Position numbers and translations under genes: made by a program. The notes beneath the pieces were generated by a model. The model had not been told where the DNA came from, made no database searches, and worked only from the letters and a program-made list of their open reading frames with translations. A stretch of DNA of 64,000 nt, from NCBI GenBank assembly GCA_965247435.1, contig OZ252019.1:4836001-4900000 (forward strand). The letters run 5' to 3'. Below, piece by piece: positions 17,149-26,778 of this stretch (position 1 is its first letter; the number at the start of each line of letters is the position of its first letter). This DNA is from Ilyomonas sp965247435 (lineage in GTDB: Bacteria > Bacteroidota > Bacteroidia > Chitinophagales > Chitinophagaceae).

Positions 17149-17359
17149 AAATACGATCATTTAATTTTGATAAAATACTTAGACTTAAATAAGGATGGCT
17201 ATTCGCTAAGTTCTTTACTTTCCACAAGAAAAAGAACGATGAACGATAAGTAGTAAAGGATAATAATTTCGACGACCTGCTTAAAACGTAAAAATTAATT
17301 TTAAGTGCCTTGCGCATCAAAGGTTTTTTAAGTATAATCGCTTACAGTAAGTTTTTGTT

Positions 17360-17480
17360 TATCATTTTTTGCTTAATCAAAAGGTAACCAAACCCTGCCT
17401 TTGCCGGCAGGCAGGAAGATGGAGGAAAACAGGTTCGCTCCGCGCATTTATTTCGTTGATAAATATTTTATTGGTTTCGG
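17360..17480. repeat. Interspersed repeat with GCTCCGCGCATTT core, copy 1
   Basis: A run of TTTTTGC...CAAAAGG, a short GC-rich hairpin (CTGCCTTTGCCGGCAGGCAG), GGAAAACA and GCTCCGCGCATTTATTTCGTT. Related sequences, sometimes inverted, occur at 19130-19215, 46366-46480 and 61805-61925. Confidence 0.55.
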
Positions 17481-17652
17481 TAACGCAGTTTTCCTTGCCT
17501 GCACCGCCACATAGCCTAAGAGAAATTTCCTGTTTATGAGAGTTTGGTTTGGCTAACAATGATTTTAGCAGCGTCTTTTATAATTTTTTTTCCCGCAGAA
17601 GTTGAAATTTATTCAGGTAATTATGTACTTAACGTACTAACTCTTTTACGGA

Positions 17653-18765
17653 ATGGAAGCTAACACTATTGAATTAGACTATTTGCCGCGTATGCCGCAA
17701 AACAAAAGCATGACGATTGGCTGTATCGGCGCCGGGTTCATTATGGCCGATTGCCATTTGGTGGCTTACCGGCAGGCAGGCTTTAATCCCGTAGCGATTG
17801 CTTCTCGCAACGCTGCAAACAGTAAAGCTGTTGCAGAGCGGCATCACATAGAAAAAGTGTATGCTGATTATAAAGAATTGCTGAATGATGAGTCCATTTC
17901 GATAATAGATATTGCGGTGCCGCCGGATATATTAATGGAGGTTATTGGCGAAGCAGTTAAACACGCGGCGCACATCAAAGGCATCCTGGCGCAAAAGCCA
18001 ATGGGCAGAAACTATGCGGAAGCGAAACAGATTGTAGAGTTGTGTGCAGATGCCGGTATTGCCCTTGGCGTTAATCAAAATATGCGGTACGACCAGTCTA
18101 TCCGCGCCTGCAAATCTTTACTCGATCAAAAGCTGCTGGGCAAACCTGTTTTTGCATCCATTGATATGCGGGCCATCCCGCACTGGATGGACTGGCAGGA
18201 GCGTTTGGGATGGGCTACGCTACGCACCATGAGCATTCATCACTTAGATACTTTTCGCTTTTTATTTGGCGATCCGCAACGTGTGTATTGCAGCGTAACA
18301 GGCGATCCGCGCACCGCCAAAAAGTTTGCCCATAAAGATGGTATTTCGCTGTATATTTTAGAATATGAAAATGGCCTGAGAGCTTCATCGTGGGATGATG
18401 TGTGGGCGGGTCCCTGCCGCGAAGGAAGTGCAGGCGATATTTATATCAACTGGCGGGTAGAAGGAACGGAAGGCATGGCAAGGGGCACCATTGGCTGGCC
18501 GTATTATCCAACACCTACGCCCAGTACTTTAGACTTTACTACGGTGCAGCATCCGGGTGCATGGCTGCAGCCGCGCTGGAAGGAAGTATGGTTTCCCGAT
18601 GCATTTGCCGGCCCGATGGCACAACTGATTTGTGCGGTTGAAGAAGGAGAGGAACCGGAGATCAGCGGGAAAGACAATCTGAAAACAATGGCGCTGGTAG
18701 ATGCGTGTTACCAGTCTTATAAAGTACACCGGGCGGTTGAGATAGCAGAGATTATGGCGGGATAA
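17653..18765 (+). CDS. Gfo/Idh/MocA family oxidoreductase
   Basis: A 370-aa NAD(P)-dependent dehydrogenase acting on a sugar, inositol or related polyol. The Rossmann motif GCIGAGFIMADCHL is near residue 22. The conserved EKP of the family appears as AQKPMGRNYAEA, keeping the catalytic-site lysine. MSIHHLDTFRFLFG is the usual C-terminal-domain active-site stretch. There is no signal peptide. The start is the first ATG; MTIGCIG (residue 20) is an alternative. The TIM-barrel isomerase gene downstream on the same strand is a common partner of this family in sugar catabolism. Confidence 0.9.
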   Translation: MEANTIELDYLPRMPQNKSMTIGCIGAGFIMADCHLVAYRQAGFNPVAIASRNAANSKAVAERHHIEKVYADYKELLNDESISIIDIAVPPDILMEVIGEAVKHAAHIKGILAQKPMGRNYAEAKQIVELCADAGIALGVNQNMRYDQSIRACKSLLDQKLLGKPVFASIDMRAIPHWMDWQERLGWATLRTMSIHHLDTFRFLFGDPQRVYCSVTGDPRTAKKFAHKDGISLYILEYENGLRASSWDDVWAGPCREGSAGDIYINWRVEGTEGMARGTIGWPYYPTPTPSTLDFTTVQHPGAWLQPRWKEVWFPDAFAGPMAQLICAVEEGEEPEISGKDNLKTMALVDACYQSYKVHRAVEIAEIMAG

Positions 18766-18911
18766 GTGTTAAAGAAATTAGTTGATAATACAAGCTTATC
18801 ATTTCGCAATTGCTGTTATTAGCTATTAATAGTACAATCAAACTTAATGGCGGCTTTGTGCGGTTTTTGTATTTTACTTTAATTGAAAAAAATTCTATGT
18901 GTCACTTAAAT

Positions 18912-19035
18912 ACAGTGTAACTTAAATTATTTCAAGTTTTAGGCGGGCGGGGACGCCCGCCCATAGCCATGCTACCGGGTGGCGCCGCAACATCCGGACT
19001 ATACAGGATATGTAAACTAACTTAAGTTACAGTGT
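18912..19035. mobile_element. Small MITE-like element around GGCGGGGACGCC palindrome
   Basis: ACAGTGTAACTTAA at 18912-18925 and its inverted counterpart at 19022-19035 match at 13 of 14 positions. Inside is the palindrome GGCGGGCGGGGACGCCCGCC (18942-18961). The inner part resembles 14641-14720. It carries no coding capacity. Confidence 0.5.
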
Positions 19036-19129
19036 AGTAAGTATAACCTCACATAAATTTATTTCATTTTTTAACAAGTGTGAACACTGAGGAGGTTACA
19101 GGTTTGATTGCTTACAGTAAGTTTTTGTT

Positions 19130-19215
19130 TGTCACTTTTTGCCTGATTAAAAAGTAACCAACCTGCCTGTCGGCAGACAGGAAAATCAAGGACGGCATGA
19201 TTGCTCCGCCCCGCC
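19130..19215. repeat. Interspersed repeat with GCTCCG core, copy 2
   Basis: Begins like copy 1 at 17360, including the shared preceding phrase GCTTACAGTAAGTTTTTGTT, with its own variant of the CCTGCCTGTCGGCAGACAGG hairpin and ATTGCTCCG. Confidence 0.55.
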
Positions 19216-19390
19216 GGCTGGCGGGGCTGCCAAATTGCCTAAGTTACATCGTTAATGCTTTGTGTAATGATTGGCTGACGATAAAATTAGCATACCTGTA
19301 ATCGTATAGTTGCTGTAAGCTCCTGATACTTTAGTTGACAATCTAATTAACTTTTATAAACTTTCATTTCAAAAACTAAAATAAATCAAC

Positions 19391-20296
19391 ATGATACAGG
19401 TTGGTATTTTCACCGGTTACTTTCCTTACTCGCTCGAAGAAACGGCACAAAAGATTCGTGCCATTGGTTTCAACACGGTTCAGTTGGATGTAAGTTTTAA
19501 AGACATGGATTTTGCTACAGATCAGATTACCTCCGGCAAATGCAAAAAGATACGGGATACTTTCCGCCATTATAATCTACCCGTTTCCTGCATTTCGGGC
19601 TATACCAATTTAGTACATCCCGATGGAGATAAACGCAAGGCCAACCTCGCGCATCTGAAGCAGTTGATCCGCTATGCCAACGAATTAGGCTCGCCGTATG
19701 TAATCAGCGAATCGGGAACGTTTGACACGGAAAGCGATTGGGTGCATCATCCTAAAAATAAAACGGAAGAAGGCTATGCAGACTGCCGGGATGTGATTGC
19801 AGATTTAGTGGATTTTGCACGGCAGCAAGGCGTGACTTTTTTGGTGGAGACGTATGTAAACAATGTGATTGGTTCCATTGAAGAAACGCTGCGCCTGTTT
19901 GCAGATATTACCGATCCGCATCTTGGATTGCTGATGGACCCGACCAACTACTTTGAAGAGCACAACATTGATAAAATGGACAGCACGTTACACCAGATCT
20001 TTAATGCGTTGGCGGGCAAAGTAAAAATAGCCCATGCCAAAGATGTTAAGTTAGCTTCTGCTTCGCAAGGTGTGCAAATGGCCAATATTGATGCAAGTGA
20101 AGCGCATGCATTGCGCGGTGTTGGGATGATTGAATTGCCGGCGCCCGGCTTAGGCTCGCTGAATTATGATTTGTACCTGAAACTGTTAAGCCGGTATTAT
20201 CCTAATATTCCTATTATTATTGAGCATCTGGAAGAAAGCGACGTACCGCGCGCCAAACAATTTTTAGATGAAAAGCTGATGGCGCAGGGATGCTGA
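19391..20296 (+). CDS. Sugar phosphate isomerase/epimerase (xylose-isomerase-like TIM barrel)
   Basis: A 301-aa cytoplasmic AP-endonuclease-2-type TIM barrel, a family of metal-dependent sugar or inosose isomerases, epimerases and dehydratases. The barrel start EETAQKIRAIGFNTVQLD and the metal-binding strands VETYVNNVIGS, LLMDPTNYFE, KIAHAKDVK and IIIEHLEESD are visible. The order E-D-H-E of likely metal ligands is kept. No signal peptide is present. It is probably linked functionally to the Gfo/Idh/MocA gene upstream. Confidence 0.85.
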   Translation: MIQVGIFTGYFPYSLEETAQKIRAIGFNTVQLDVSFKDMDFATDQITSGKCKKIRDTFRHYNLPVSCISGYTNLVHPDGDKRKANLAHLKQLIRYANELGSPYVISESGTFDTESDWVHHPKNKTEEGYADCRDVIADLVDFARQQGVTFLVETYVNNVIGSIEETLRLFADITDPHLGLLMDPTNYFEEHNIDKMDSTLHQIFNALAGKVKIAHAKDVKLASASQGVQMANIDASEAHALRGVGMIELPAPGLGSLNYDLYLKLLSRYYPNIPIIIEHLEESDVPRAKQFLDEKLMAQGC

Positions 20297-20385
20297 TTTG
20301 GAGCAGAGCACCTGCTTGCGTAATGAGAAACTAAATTTTGTCTGGCCGGCCTCTTAATAAATAAAGCCTTCCTGCGTCAGTTTGT

Positions 20386-21927
20386 TTATGCCTTTCTTTT
20401 CCCTGCCAAATTGGCTTTTTTTACTACCGGAAGCAGCAGCATAATTCCTGTAAAAAAACCACTGCCATATACAAACAGTAAAGGATACCTCGTGGCCAGG
20501 GTAATCGCATCGTTGGGCTGCACGGTAACCATTTTTACAAAGGGTTCTGTGCTGCGTTCCTGTGTGGCTATACGCCCCGAAGCCTGCATTAATCCCGAAT
20601 AGCCATTGTTGCAGTTAACGATTACATCTCTCCGCGTGGTTACTGCACGCAGCCTTGCATTATAGTAGTGCATGCCAACGATGTAGGTATTATTAAACCA
20701 GCCATCGTTGCTCATGTTGCACAAAAAAGTGGCGCCTTGTTGTACCGCGTTACAAGCAGCCTGCGGCACGGTGCATTCATTACAAATCATAATGCCGGCT
20801 TTGCCATACGCAGTGTTTAAAGGCGCTGCATGGGCAGCATCATTTCGTTCTGTAAAACCTTTGCTGGAAAAGAAGGGAATAATGATGCCATGTACCGGGT
20901 TTTCGATCAGGGAAAGCAGGTATTGCTTATCATAACGCCCGGCTACATCGCCGTTCGGAAGTAAACAATACGCCGAGTTATACACTTCGGTAGCAGTGCG
21001 TTCGGTATTAATGCCCATGATATGCGTAGCCTTTGATGATGCAGTGATTTTCAGCACTTCGTTTACCAGGTCATCATCCTTTCGGTATGTCCACGGTATG
21101 GCCGATTCCGACCATACAATAAGGTCAGGATGCAGTTGCGCGGCTTCGCGGTTAAGGTTTAATAAGCGCTGCGCAAGCATATTGCCGTTAGCCTCGTTCC
21201 ACTTCATTTCGGGCGGAATATTTTCGGCAAGTATGGCAACCGTAAATGATTTACCCCGCGTAACTCCGTTATTAAAAGATTGCTCTATAAAATAGCCAAT
21301 AAACAGGTAAGTGATAATGGCAATTGCCGGAATAAACAACTGTTTATACTGTTGTTGAAAGAGATAAGCCGCAATCAGGTAATTGACCAGCACCACTATA
21401 AAGCTTAAGATAGGAATGCCAAAATAAGCTGCCGGCTGAATGGCATATTCGTTACCCGCTATAGCATACGCCGAATGGAAATCAAACCACGGAAAGCCGG
21501 CTGATACCAGCATCAGTAAAGCTTCGGCTATGGTGAAAACAGCGGCAGCAACCAAGGCATTAGTGATAACAGTGCTTGGATGCGCAGTACCTCTTTTAAG
21601 CTTGCCAAAACAATACATCAGCAGGCCAAAATACAAGGCAAGAAAAAGGGCTGAAATAAGGAAAACCCCAATGCCAAAAAAGATGCTGCTGCCGGTAAAT
21701 CTTTCTGCGCCCGGTATCATCCAGTAAAATGCAAAAATGGCAATTGCAGCACCGAATATACATCCGCATTTAAATGCTCTTTTTGAGGAGCTGTTGAATA
21801 AAGTAAGGAACAGCGGAACATAGCATAGCCATGCAAAAAAGAAGTTGCTATGGCTTACTGCAATAAAGGTAAGTATGCCTGCAATCAGCGGTCCCGCCCA
21901 AGTATTCTTAAACAGCTTTGTTATCAT
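20386..21927 (-). CDS. lnt: Apolipoprotein N-acyltransferase
   Basis: A 513-aa inner-membrane enzyme that adds the third acyl chain to lipoproteins. The first 210 residues form about six to seven hydrophobic helices, followed by a nitrilase-type periplasmic domain. The catalytic triad is seen as E in IVWSESAIPW, K in YDKQYLL and C in IMICNECTVPQA. The length is normal. It stands alone between convergent and co-directional genes. This region is otherwise rich in lipoproteins, but Lnt is a housekeeping gene and need not belong to that locus. Confidence 0.93.
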   Translation of the reverse strand: MITKLFKNTWAGPLIAGILTFIAVSHSNFFFAWLCYVPLFLTLFNSSSKRAFKCGCIFGAAIAIFAFYWMIPGAERFTGSSIFFGIGVFLISALFLALYFGLLMYCFGKLKRGTAHPSTVITNALVAAAVFTIAEALLMLVSAGFPWFDFHSAYAIAGNEYAIQPAAYFGIPILSFIVVLVNYLIAAYLFQQQYKQLFIPAIAIITYLFIGYFIEQSFNNGVTRGKSFTVAILAENIPPEMKWNEANGNMLAQRLLNLNREAAQLHPDLIVWSESAIPWTYRKDDDLVNEVLKITASSKATHIMGINTERTATEVYNSAYCLLPNGDVAGRYDKQYLLSLIENPVHGIIIPFFSSKGFTERNDAAHAAPLNTAYGKAGIMICNECTVPQAACNAVQQGATFLCNMSNDGWFNNTYIVGMHYYNARLRAVTTRRDVIVNCNNGYSGLMQASGRIATQERSTEPFVKMVTVQPNDAITLATRYPLLFVYGSGFFTGIMLLLPVVKKANLAGKRKA

Positions 21928-22095
21928 AAATCTCAGCGCTTGTAGCTACCGCCTGTTGATGTATATAATTTTATTTTTAAAACAGCACCGGTTTTTTTTA
22001 CTGCCGGTAACAAGCGTAAACGGAGGCTTTGCAGAGACTGACTTATGTTTTGTAAGTGCTTGTCAGTCCTGTCTTCCCCGATGGAAACACAAAAC

Positions 22096-22135
22096 AGAAA
22101 AGGAAAGAACACAAATAACGGTTCTTTCCTTTTCT
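22096..22135 (-). terminator. Terminator of the T9SS-tail protein gene
   Basis: AGAAAAGGAAAGAAC, a 10-base loop and a perfect 15-bp complementary arm lie 17 bases past the stop at 22152. Confidence 0.7.
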
Positions 22136-22151
22136 ATTGTATCAATTCATT

Positions 22152-23276
22152 TTATTGAACCATCACCTTACTGCTTTCATCTACATCGCTGCCTTTTATA
22201 TGCAGTATATATACACCGGCGTTCAAAGAATTGGTTATATGCAGGCTGTATGTTATGCCTGGCTGCGCCCCTTTAAACACTTCGCTGTGCACCGGTTTGC
22301 CATTGCTTGCCGATAGGGTAACCTGCAAATCGCCGCCACTGTAATGTTGCAGGCTAAAGTGGATAGTATTACGCTGTGCAGGGTTAGGAAATACCGATAT
22401 AACCGAAGCGTGTTCTGCCCCTATTTTAAGTGATTGGGTGCCGGTGATGCTCACCTTTCCGTCTATATCATACTGCCGGATGCGGTAAAAGTTCATTCCC
22501 TGCAGCGGGCTGTTGTCGTACACTGCATAAGTATGTGCGCCGGTAGCGCCGCTTCCTTTTGTACTGTTGATGACCTTCCAGGTTTGGCCATCGCCGCTTC
22601 TTTCCACATCAAAACGCGCATTGTTTATTTCCGTTACGGTTGTCCATCGGAGCAGCACGCGGTTATCTGCAGCCCGTATATTAAAATCGGTGATATTCAC
22701 CGGCAATACCGCCGATGTAGTTAAGGATGGAAACTCATAACCGATCAGATAATTGGCGGCATCCACCCTGAAATAATACGTTACGCCGGGCTTAATGTTC
22801 GCCGAAGGCTTAATCACATATTCAAACTCCGTGCGGGCGCCCCTCGGTACTGTTTGCACCGGCAATCTATCAGTAGATACAATCATCTTTCCTGCAACAA
22901 ACGGGTAAGGCTGACCGCTTAACTGCGAAGTCGTTGCTTCGAGGTCCGTTACATTCGCACTGATGCCTGCCAATACAAAAGCATTAGCATTAGCTTTCAC
23001 TTTAATAGTATCCCAATGTCCGCCGGTTTCGTTGCTGGAGTCTTCAAACAAGGCGCCATCCAAAACGCCGCCGGTACCGTTGTTGTACAGTTCGATACGC
23101 AGTCTTATAATGCTGTCTGCAGAGCCAATAATAACGGGCGTGTTTTGCGCAGCCATCCAGGTAGCAGATTTTTCTGTGCCGTCATCTTTGCGCCACCGCC
23201 AGACGCCTTGGGTGGTAAATGCAAAAAGCTGGTAGCTGGCAACCAGCATCACGGCGAGTAGTAAACTTTTTTTCAT
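22152..23276 (-). CDS. Secreted protein with T9SS sorting tail, function unknown
   Basis: A 374-aa exported protein. The signal peptide is MKKSLLLAVMLVASYQLFA. The N-terminal half opens with TTQGVWRWRKDDG and has strands typical of an Ig-like or jelly-roll domain. The middle (VNITDFNIRAADNRVLLRWT, VERSGDGQTW, FYRIRQYDIDG) is the fibronectin-like module that usually precedes T9SS tails. The C-terminus (ISVFPNPAQRNTIHFSL to SSKVMVQ) is a type A sorting domain. No enzyme motif is visible. It is monocistronic with its own terminator. Confidence 0.8.
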   Translation of the reverse strand: MKKSLLLAVMLVASYQLFAFTTQGVWRWRKDDGTEKSATWMAAQNTPVIIGSADSIIRLRIELYNNGTGGVLDGALFEDSSNETGGHWDTIKVKANANAFVLAGISANVTDLEATTSQLSGQPYPFVAGKMIVSTDRLPVQTVPRGARTEFEYVIKPSANIKPGVTYYFRVDAANYLIGYEFPSLTTSAVLPVNITDFNIRAADNRVLLRWTTVTEINNARFDVERSGDGQTWKVINSTKGSGATGAHTYAVYDNSPLQGMNFYRIRQYDIDGKVSITGTQSLKIGAEHASVISVFPNPAQRNTIHFSLQHYSGGDLQVTLSASNGKPVHSEVFKGAQPGITYSLHITNSLNAGVYILHIKGSDVDESSKVMVQ

Positions 23277-23399
23277 AATAGAAATTTGTTAGTTAAAGAA
23301 TGTAAATGCATGCCTCCGTCATAAAGTAAAAATGCCGGTTAAACGTAGCCGTTTCATCCATATTCATGCTCAAAAATTATACTGCTTTTCATGCTGGTT

Positions 23400-24638
23400 T
23401 CATTTATATTTTACGGTGATAAACCTTGGACGTAAATGGTAGGGATGCCTGGTAATATTCTCAATAAAGTTGAAGGCGTTTACATTATAGCTGATCAGCA
23501 ATTCGCCTGGTTTTGAAAGATGCGGATGCGCCTTGGCATTGTATGTGTAGAAGTCAATGGCATCGTATATCTCCGGCGTTTCCCACACTTTTTTATAGGG
23601 CTGAAAAGGACCTTCCGGCGATGCGCCCGCTTGTATCACTACATTGGGAGAATTGGTGTCTAACTCATACGTGGCAATCACCCGTCCGTCATCCATAAAA
23701 GACACACTCATTTCGTTGGAGATCCGGTCGGTAAGCGCCGCCGCCGCGTTGATGTCTTCATTCCAGGCAGCACCATCCCAAAACCGCCACTGATCGAAGC
23801 TGGTGAATTGCGTATCTCTTACCCTGGCTACCAACAATTCTTTTTTCGCTCCCCGCACACCATACACATATATGTATCCGTCCGGGTGCGGCGCTCCGGC
23901 GCCAACCGTATTGGGCAGCACACTTATGCCAAATACTACCTTGCCCTTTCCCTTACTGTCCTTCAAAAAGAAAGGCGTATCGTATTGCTTTTGATCTGTA
24001 TAAGGCGGCTTGCTTCCTTTGGGTATTGCAATGAGCGAAAGCCCGATATCGTCAAACGGGTAAATGCCGCCGGGAACGCTTTTAATTAAGTAGGCAAACA
24101 GGTAAATGGTACTGTCTGCCGCATGGTCAAAAACACCATCACCGAGCCAGTAATAATTACCGGGCTGCGACCTGGGCGTATGCGGCTCAAACATAGAAAG
24201 AGAATGCCCTGCACTGTCTTTCCGGTAATAAAAATGAATGTTGTTCGGGTCTGGCTTGCCGCCCTGCAGGTAAGCAACAGAGTTGTGCAGCAGTTCCCAA
24301 TCAGCCTGCAACGTATCTGCCACTATATTGCCGATGATGCAATCACTGAACCAGAAAAACGTGTTCGTCTGAGTAGCTTTTCCGGGCGCTTCCACGCCGT
24401 TGGCTGCCATGCTGTAAATGCCGTCGGCGCCAATCCAGCCTTTGCTGTGGCGCAGCATTTCTGCCCATTGCGGCGCAGGCTTGGTAACAATCTGGCTGGC
24501 CGAATCCTGCTCGTACCATCTTGCAGGAGATACAATATTGTTTGCAGCAACCCCTTTTGCATTCCGGCACGAAATGCTTATAAATAGCAGCAGCAATACA
24601 CTGCCGCTTATATATGTTCTTACCGGTCTCCTGCTCAT
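23400..24638 (-). CDS. Lipoprotein of an unrecognised beta-propeller-like family, paralogue 1
   Basis: A 412-aa lipoprotein with lipobox LFISISC. It shares with the next gene and with 36972-38153 a series of motifs: GWIGADGIYSM, FFWFSDCIIG, YYWLGDGVFDHA, PPYTDQKQYDTPF, DGYIYVYGVRGAK, WRFWDGAAWN and YNAKAHPHLSKPGELLISYN. The repeating W/G/D-rich strands suggest a five-bladed propeller like DUF4185/DUF5005-type glycoside-hydrolase relatives; I could not fix the family. The start lies one base after the stop of the upstream paralogue, so the two are co-transcribed. The first FSDT motif is altered to FSDC here. Confidence 0.7.
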   Translation of the reverse strand: MSRRPVRTYISGSVLLLLFISISCRNAKGVAANNIVSPARWYEQDSASQIVTKPAPQWAEMLRHSKGWIGADGIYSMAANGVEAPGKATQTNTFFWFSDCIIGNIVADTLQADWELLHNSVAYLQGGKPDPNNIHFYYRKDSAGHSLSMFEPHTPRSQPGNYYWLGDGVFDHAADSTIYLFAYLIKSVPGGIYPFDDIGLSLIAIPKGSKPPYTDQKQYDTPFFLKDSKGKGKVVFGISVLPNTVGAGAPHPDGYIYVYGVRGAKKELLVARVRDTQFTSFDQWRFWDGAAWNEDINAAAALTDRISNEMSVSFMDDGRVIATYELDTNSPNVVIQAGASPEGPFQPYKKVWETPEIYDAIDFYTYNAKAHPHLSKPGELLISYNVNAFNFIENITRHPYHLRPRFITVKYK

Positions 24639-24639
24639 T

Positions 24640-25854
24640 TTATTGTAATAATTTAACCCTGATAAACCTTGGACGATACAAATCGGGATACACTTTTATA
24701 TCGTTCCAGAAATCGAAGGAGTTTACATTGTAACTGATAAGTAATTCGTTGGGCTTTGAAAGATTGGTATGCGCCTTTGCATTATATACAATAAAGTTCT
24801 TTGCGATATCCGGCTCCTTGCATTCCCACAATGTAATGACCGGACCGAACGGGCCTTGCGGATGATTGCCCAGGCGCAGGCCAACACCGCGACCTATACC
24901 GTCTGTCTGAAACACCATGGCGTACCTTCCATCCGGTAATGGCGAAACACTTAATTCGTTGGATGCACGGTTGGTAATATCAGCAACTTTGCTGATGTCC
25001 TTATTCCACCCGGCGCCATCCCAGAAACGCCACTTGCCGAAGTCTTCAAAATTTGTTGGCAGCACCCTTGCGACCATTACATTTTTTTGTTTGCCGCGCA
25101 CGCCATACACATACACATAGCCATCCGCCGTTTTGTAGCCTGCCGCCTGTGTATTGGGGAAAATACAAGCGCCAAACGAGCCGTAGGTTTCTGCAGTGCC
25201 GCCTAAAAAAAATGGTGTATCCAGTTGCTGCTGATCGGCATAAGGCGGCTTGCTTTCCTTCGGAATTTTGATCAGTACATTGCCTACTTCGGCAAAGCCA
25301 AAGGCAGCCGCGCTGGTATCCCGCACGCGGTAACCGAAAACATACGTCGCATCGTTTTTTGCGTTATTTACAAAGCCATCGCCCAGCCAAAAATAATCGC
25401 CCGGTTTTGTGGTTGGCGTATTCGGAATAAACATGGATTCCGGCTTGCCGTCCCTTTTTTTATTTATATAAAACTGCAGGTTATCTTTTACCGCTTTATT
25501 ACCTTTGAGGATGGCAACAGAATTATGCACCATTGTATAACCGGGCTGCAGACTATCGTTAACAATATCACCAAACATGGTGTCGCTAAACAGTAATGTA
25601 GTCTCGCCATCCCTGCCTGCGCCCATCGTATCCACACCATTTTTTGCAATCGCAAAAATGCCATCGGCGCCAAACCAGCCCGATGTACGCAGGAATAAAT
25701 TGTTCCAGTCATCCGCTGCTTCCACCGTAAACTTCAAAGAAGTAAGGTCTGTATTGACCGGCTGTTTGGAGATATGTTTGCCGGATGTGCAGGAAGCAAG
25801 TATAAACATGCCTGCACCAACAGCAAACTTCAATCTATGATTATATAGCTTCAT
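24640..25854 (-). CDS. Lipoprotein of an unrecognised beta-propeller-like family, paralogue 2
   Basis: A 404-aa lipoprotein with lipobox GMFILASC. It carries the motifs of its neighbour: GWFGADGIFAIA, LLFSDTMFGDI, YFWLGDGFVN, PPYADQQQLDTPFF, DGYVYVYGVRGKQ, WRFWDGAGWN and YNAKAHTNLSKPNELLISYN. The conserved aspartates in FSDT, GDGF and WDG could form an active site or metal site, as in five-bladed propeller glycosidases; this is inference. It is probably surface-exposed or periplasmic and works with the SusCD locus upstream. It is separated from the next gene downstream by one base. Confidence 0.7.
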   Translation of the reverse strand: MKLYNHRLKFAVGAGMFILASCTSGKHISKQPVNTDLTSLKFTVEAADDWNNLFLRTSGWFGADGIFAIAKNGVDTMGAGRDGETTLLFSDTMFGDIVNDSLQPGYTMVHNSVAILKGNKAVKDNLQFYINKKRDGKPESMFIPNTPTTKPGDYFWLGDGFVNNAKNDATYVFGYRVRDTSAAAFGFAEVGNVLIKIPKESKPPYADQQQLDTPFFLGGTAETYGSFGACIFPNTQAAGYKTADGYVYVYGVRGKQKNVMVARVLPTNFEDFGKWRFWDGAGWNKDISKVADITNRASNELSVSPLPDGRYAMVFQTDGIGRGVGLRLGNHPQGPFGPVITLWECKEPDIAKNFIVYNAKAHTNLSKPNELLISYNVNSFDFWNDIKVYPDLYRPRFIRVKLLQ

Positions 25855-25947
25855 TTTAAAGTTTTATATCCAAGCCCCTGAAGAGTTTAAAAGTTATAAT
25901 TATAAGTTTTCGCTCCTTGTCTCTCCTCCTTTCAGGGTTGGGGCTTC

Positions 25948-26730
25948 TTAATCTGCCGACTCGTACGTATATACAAATACTTCATGATCGCCCAACCCAA
26001 AAGCCGATAAATCCAATGCTATATCCATTACCCATTTATCTTTTGTAAGTGATTCCACATTATATACTTCGGTAGTAATTTTTGTGGTATCGAATACCGA
26101 ATGATACGTTTGGGTAAATGTCTTCTCGTCTTCACTCAGCATCCATGTATCAAAAATATTAAAGCCGTCGAATAAGCAAGCCTGCGTGCCATAGTTTACG
26201 GTAATGCTGCTATCGCGGTTGTACAGAAAGAAATTGTCCTTTTCGCAATCCTGTTCGTTCTCTTCTACCGGGTCAACGGTGGTCCATAGTTTGGAAGTAA
26301 GCTTCCATTTGTGCGAGTAAATAATCTGTGCGCCGGAAGCAGTGGTATTTACCGTTAAATCTTTTTCTGCCGCATTGCCTTTTTCATCTTCAAAATGAAA
26401 ATTGATACCTACCAGTTTGTCCACTTCTTCGGGCTGATACGTGTAGGTAAAAATATACCGGAACAGGTTGGCGCCTACGCTTTCCGGCGTTACGGTTCTT
26501 GTTCCGAAAGCAGCATCCGGCACAAGATTGATGGTCTTTGAAATTACCAGTGTTTTAGCACCGTTTGGCGCTTGTATATCCAGTGTGTCCCTGATCTGCT
26601 GACCGCTTTTTCCCGTAACATTTACCGGGTATAATTTTAGTACCGGCAGATTAGGATCGGTTGAATCTTTTTTGCAGGAAGTTAGCAGCAACACAATGCA
26701 GCAACTGATGAATAAAGCATATCGTTTCAT
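25948..26730 (-). CDS. Lipoprotein of unknown function
   Basis: A 260-aa protein with lipobox VLLLTSC and the lysine pair after the cysteine common in Bacteroidota lipoproteins. A DUF5004-like lipocalin fold is possible from the SHKWKLTSKLW opening of the second half and the WVMDIALDLS ending, but this is weak. The first half has Ig-like strands (GQQIRDTLDIQAPNGAK). It lies between the sugar porter and the propeller-like lipoproteins, so it may bind a ligand at the cell surface. Confidence 0.6.
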   Translation of the reverse strand: MKRYALFISCCIVLLLTSCKKDSTDPNLPVLKLYPVNVTGKSGQQIRDTLDIQAPNGAKTLVISKTINLVPDAAFGTRTVTPESVGANLFRYIFTYTYQPEEVDKLVGINFHFEDEKGNAAEKDLTVNTTASGAQIIYSHKWKLTSKLWTTVDPVEENEQDCEKDNFFLYNRDSSITVNYGTQACLFDGFNIFDTWMLSEDEKTFTQTYHSVFDTTKITTEVYNVESLTKDKWVMDIALDLSAFGLGDHEVFVYTYESAD

Positions 26731-26778
26731 GTATCTGAATATTGATATAATTGAATGATAATTATTGAAAGCCGGATC

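Larger units (their letters stand above)
16962..17652. other. Repeat-rich intergenic region
   Basis: No gene is seen. It holds a TTCCGC...CGGAA hairpin-type element (17052-17148), a coding-like fragment that on the minus strand reads IVLFLVESKELSE (17210-17290) and resembles one at 45800-45900, and a copy of the CAAAAAGG/GCTCCGCGCATTT family (17360-17480). Confidence 0.55.
18766..19390. other. Repeat-rich intergenic region
   Basis: No gene is seen. It contains a 124-bp element with terminal inverted repeats around a GC-rich palindrome (18912-19035) and a copy of the interspersed repeat family at 19130-19215. Confidence 0.55.
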
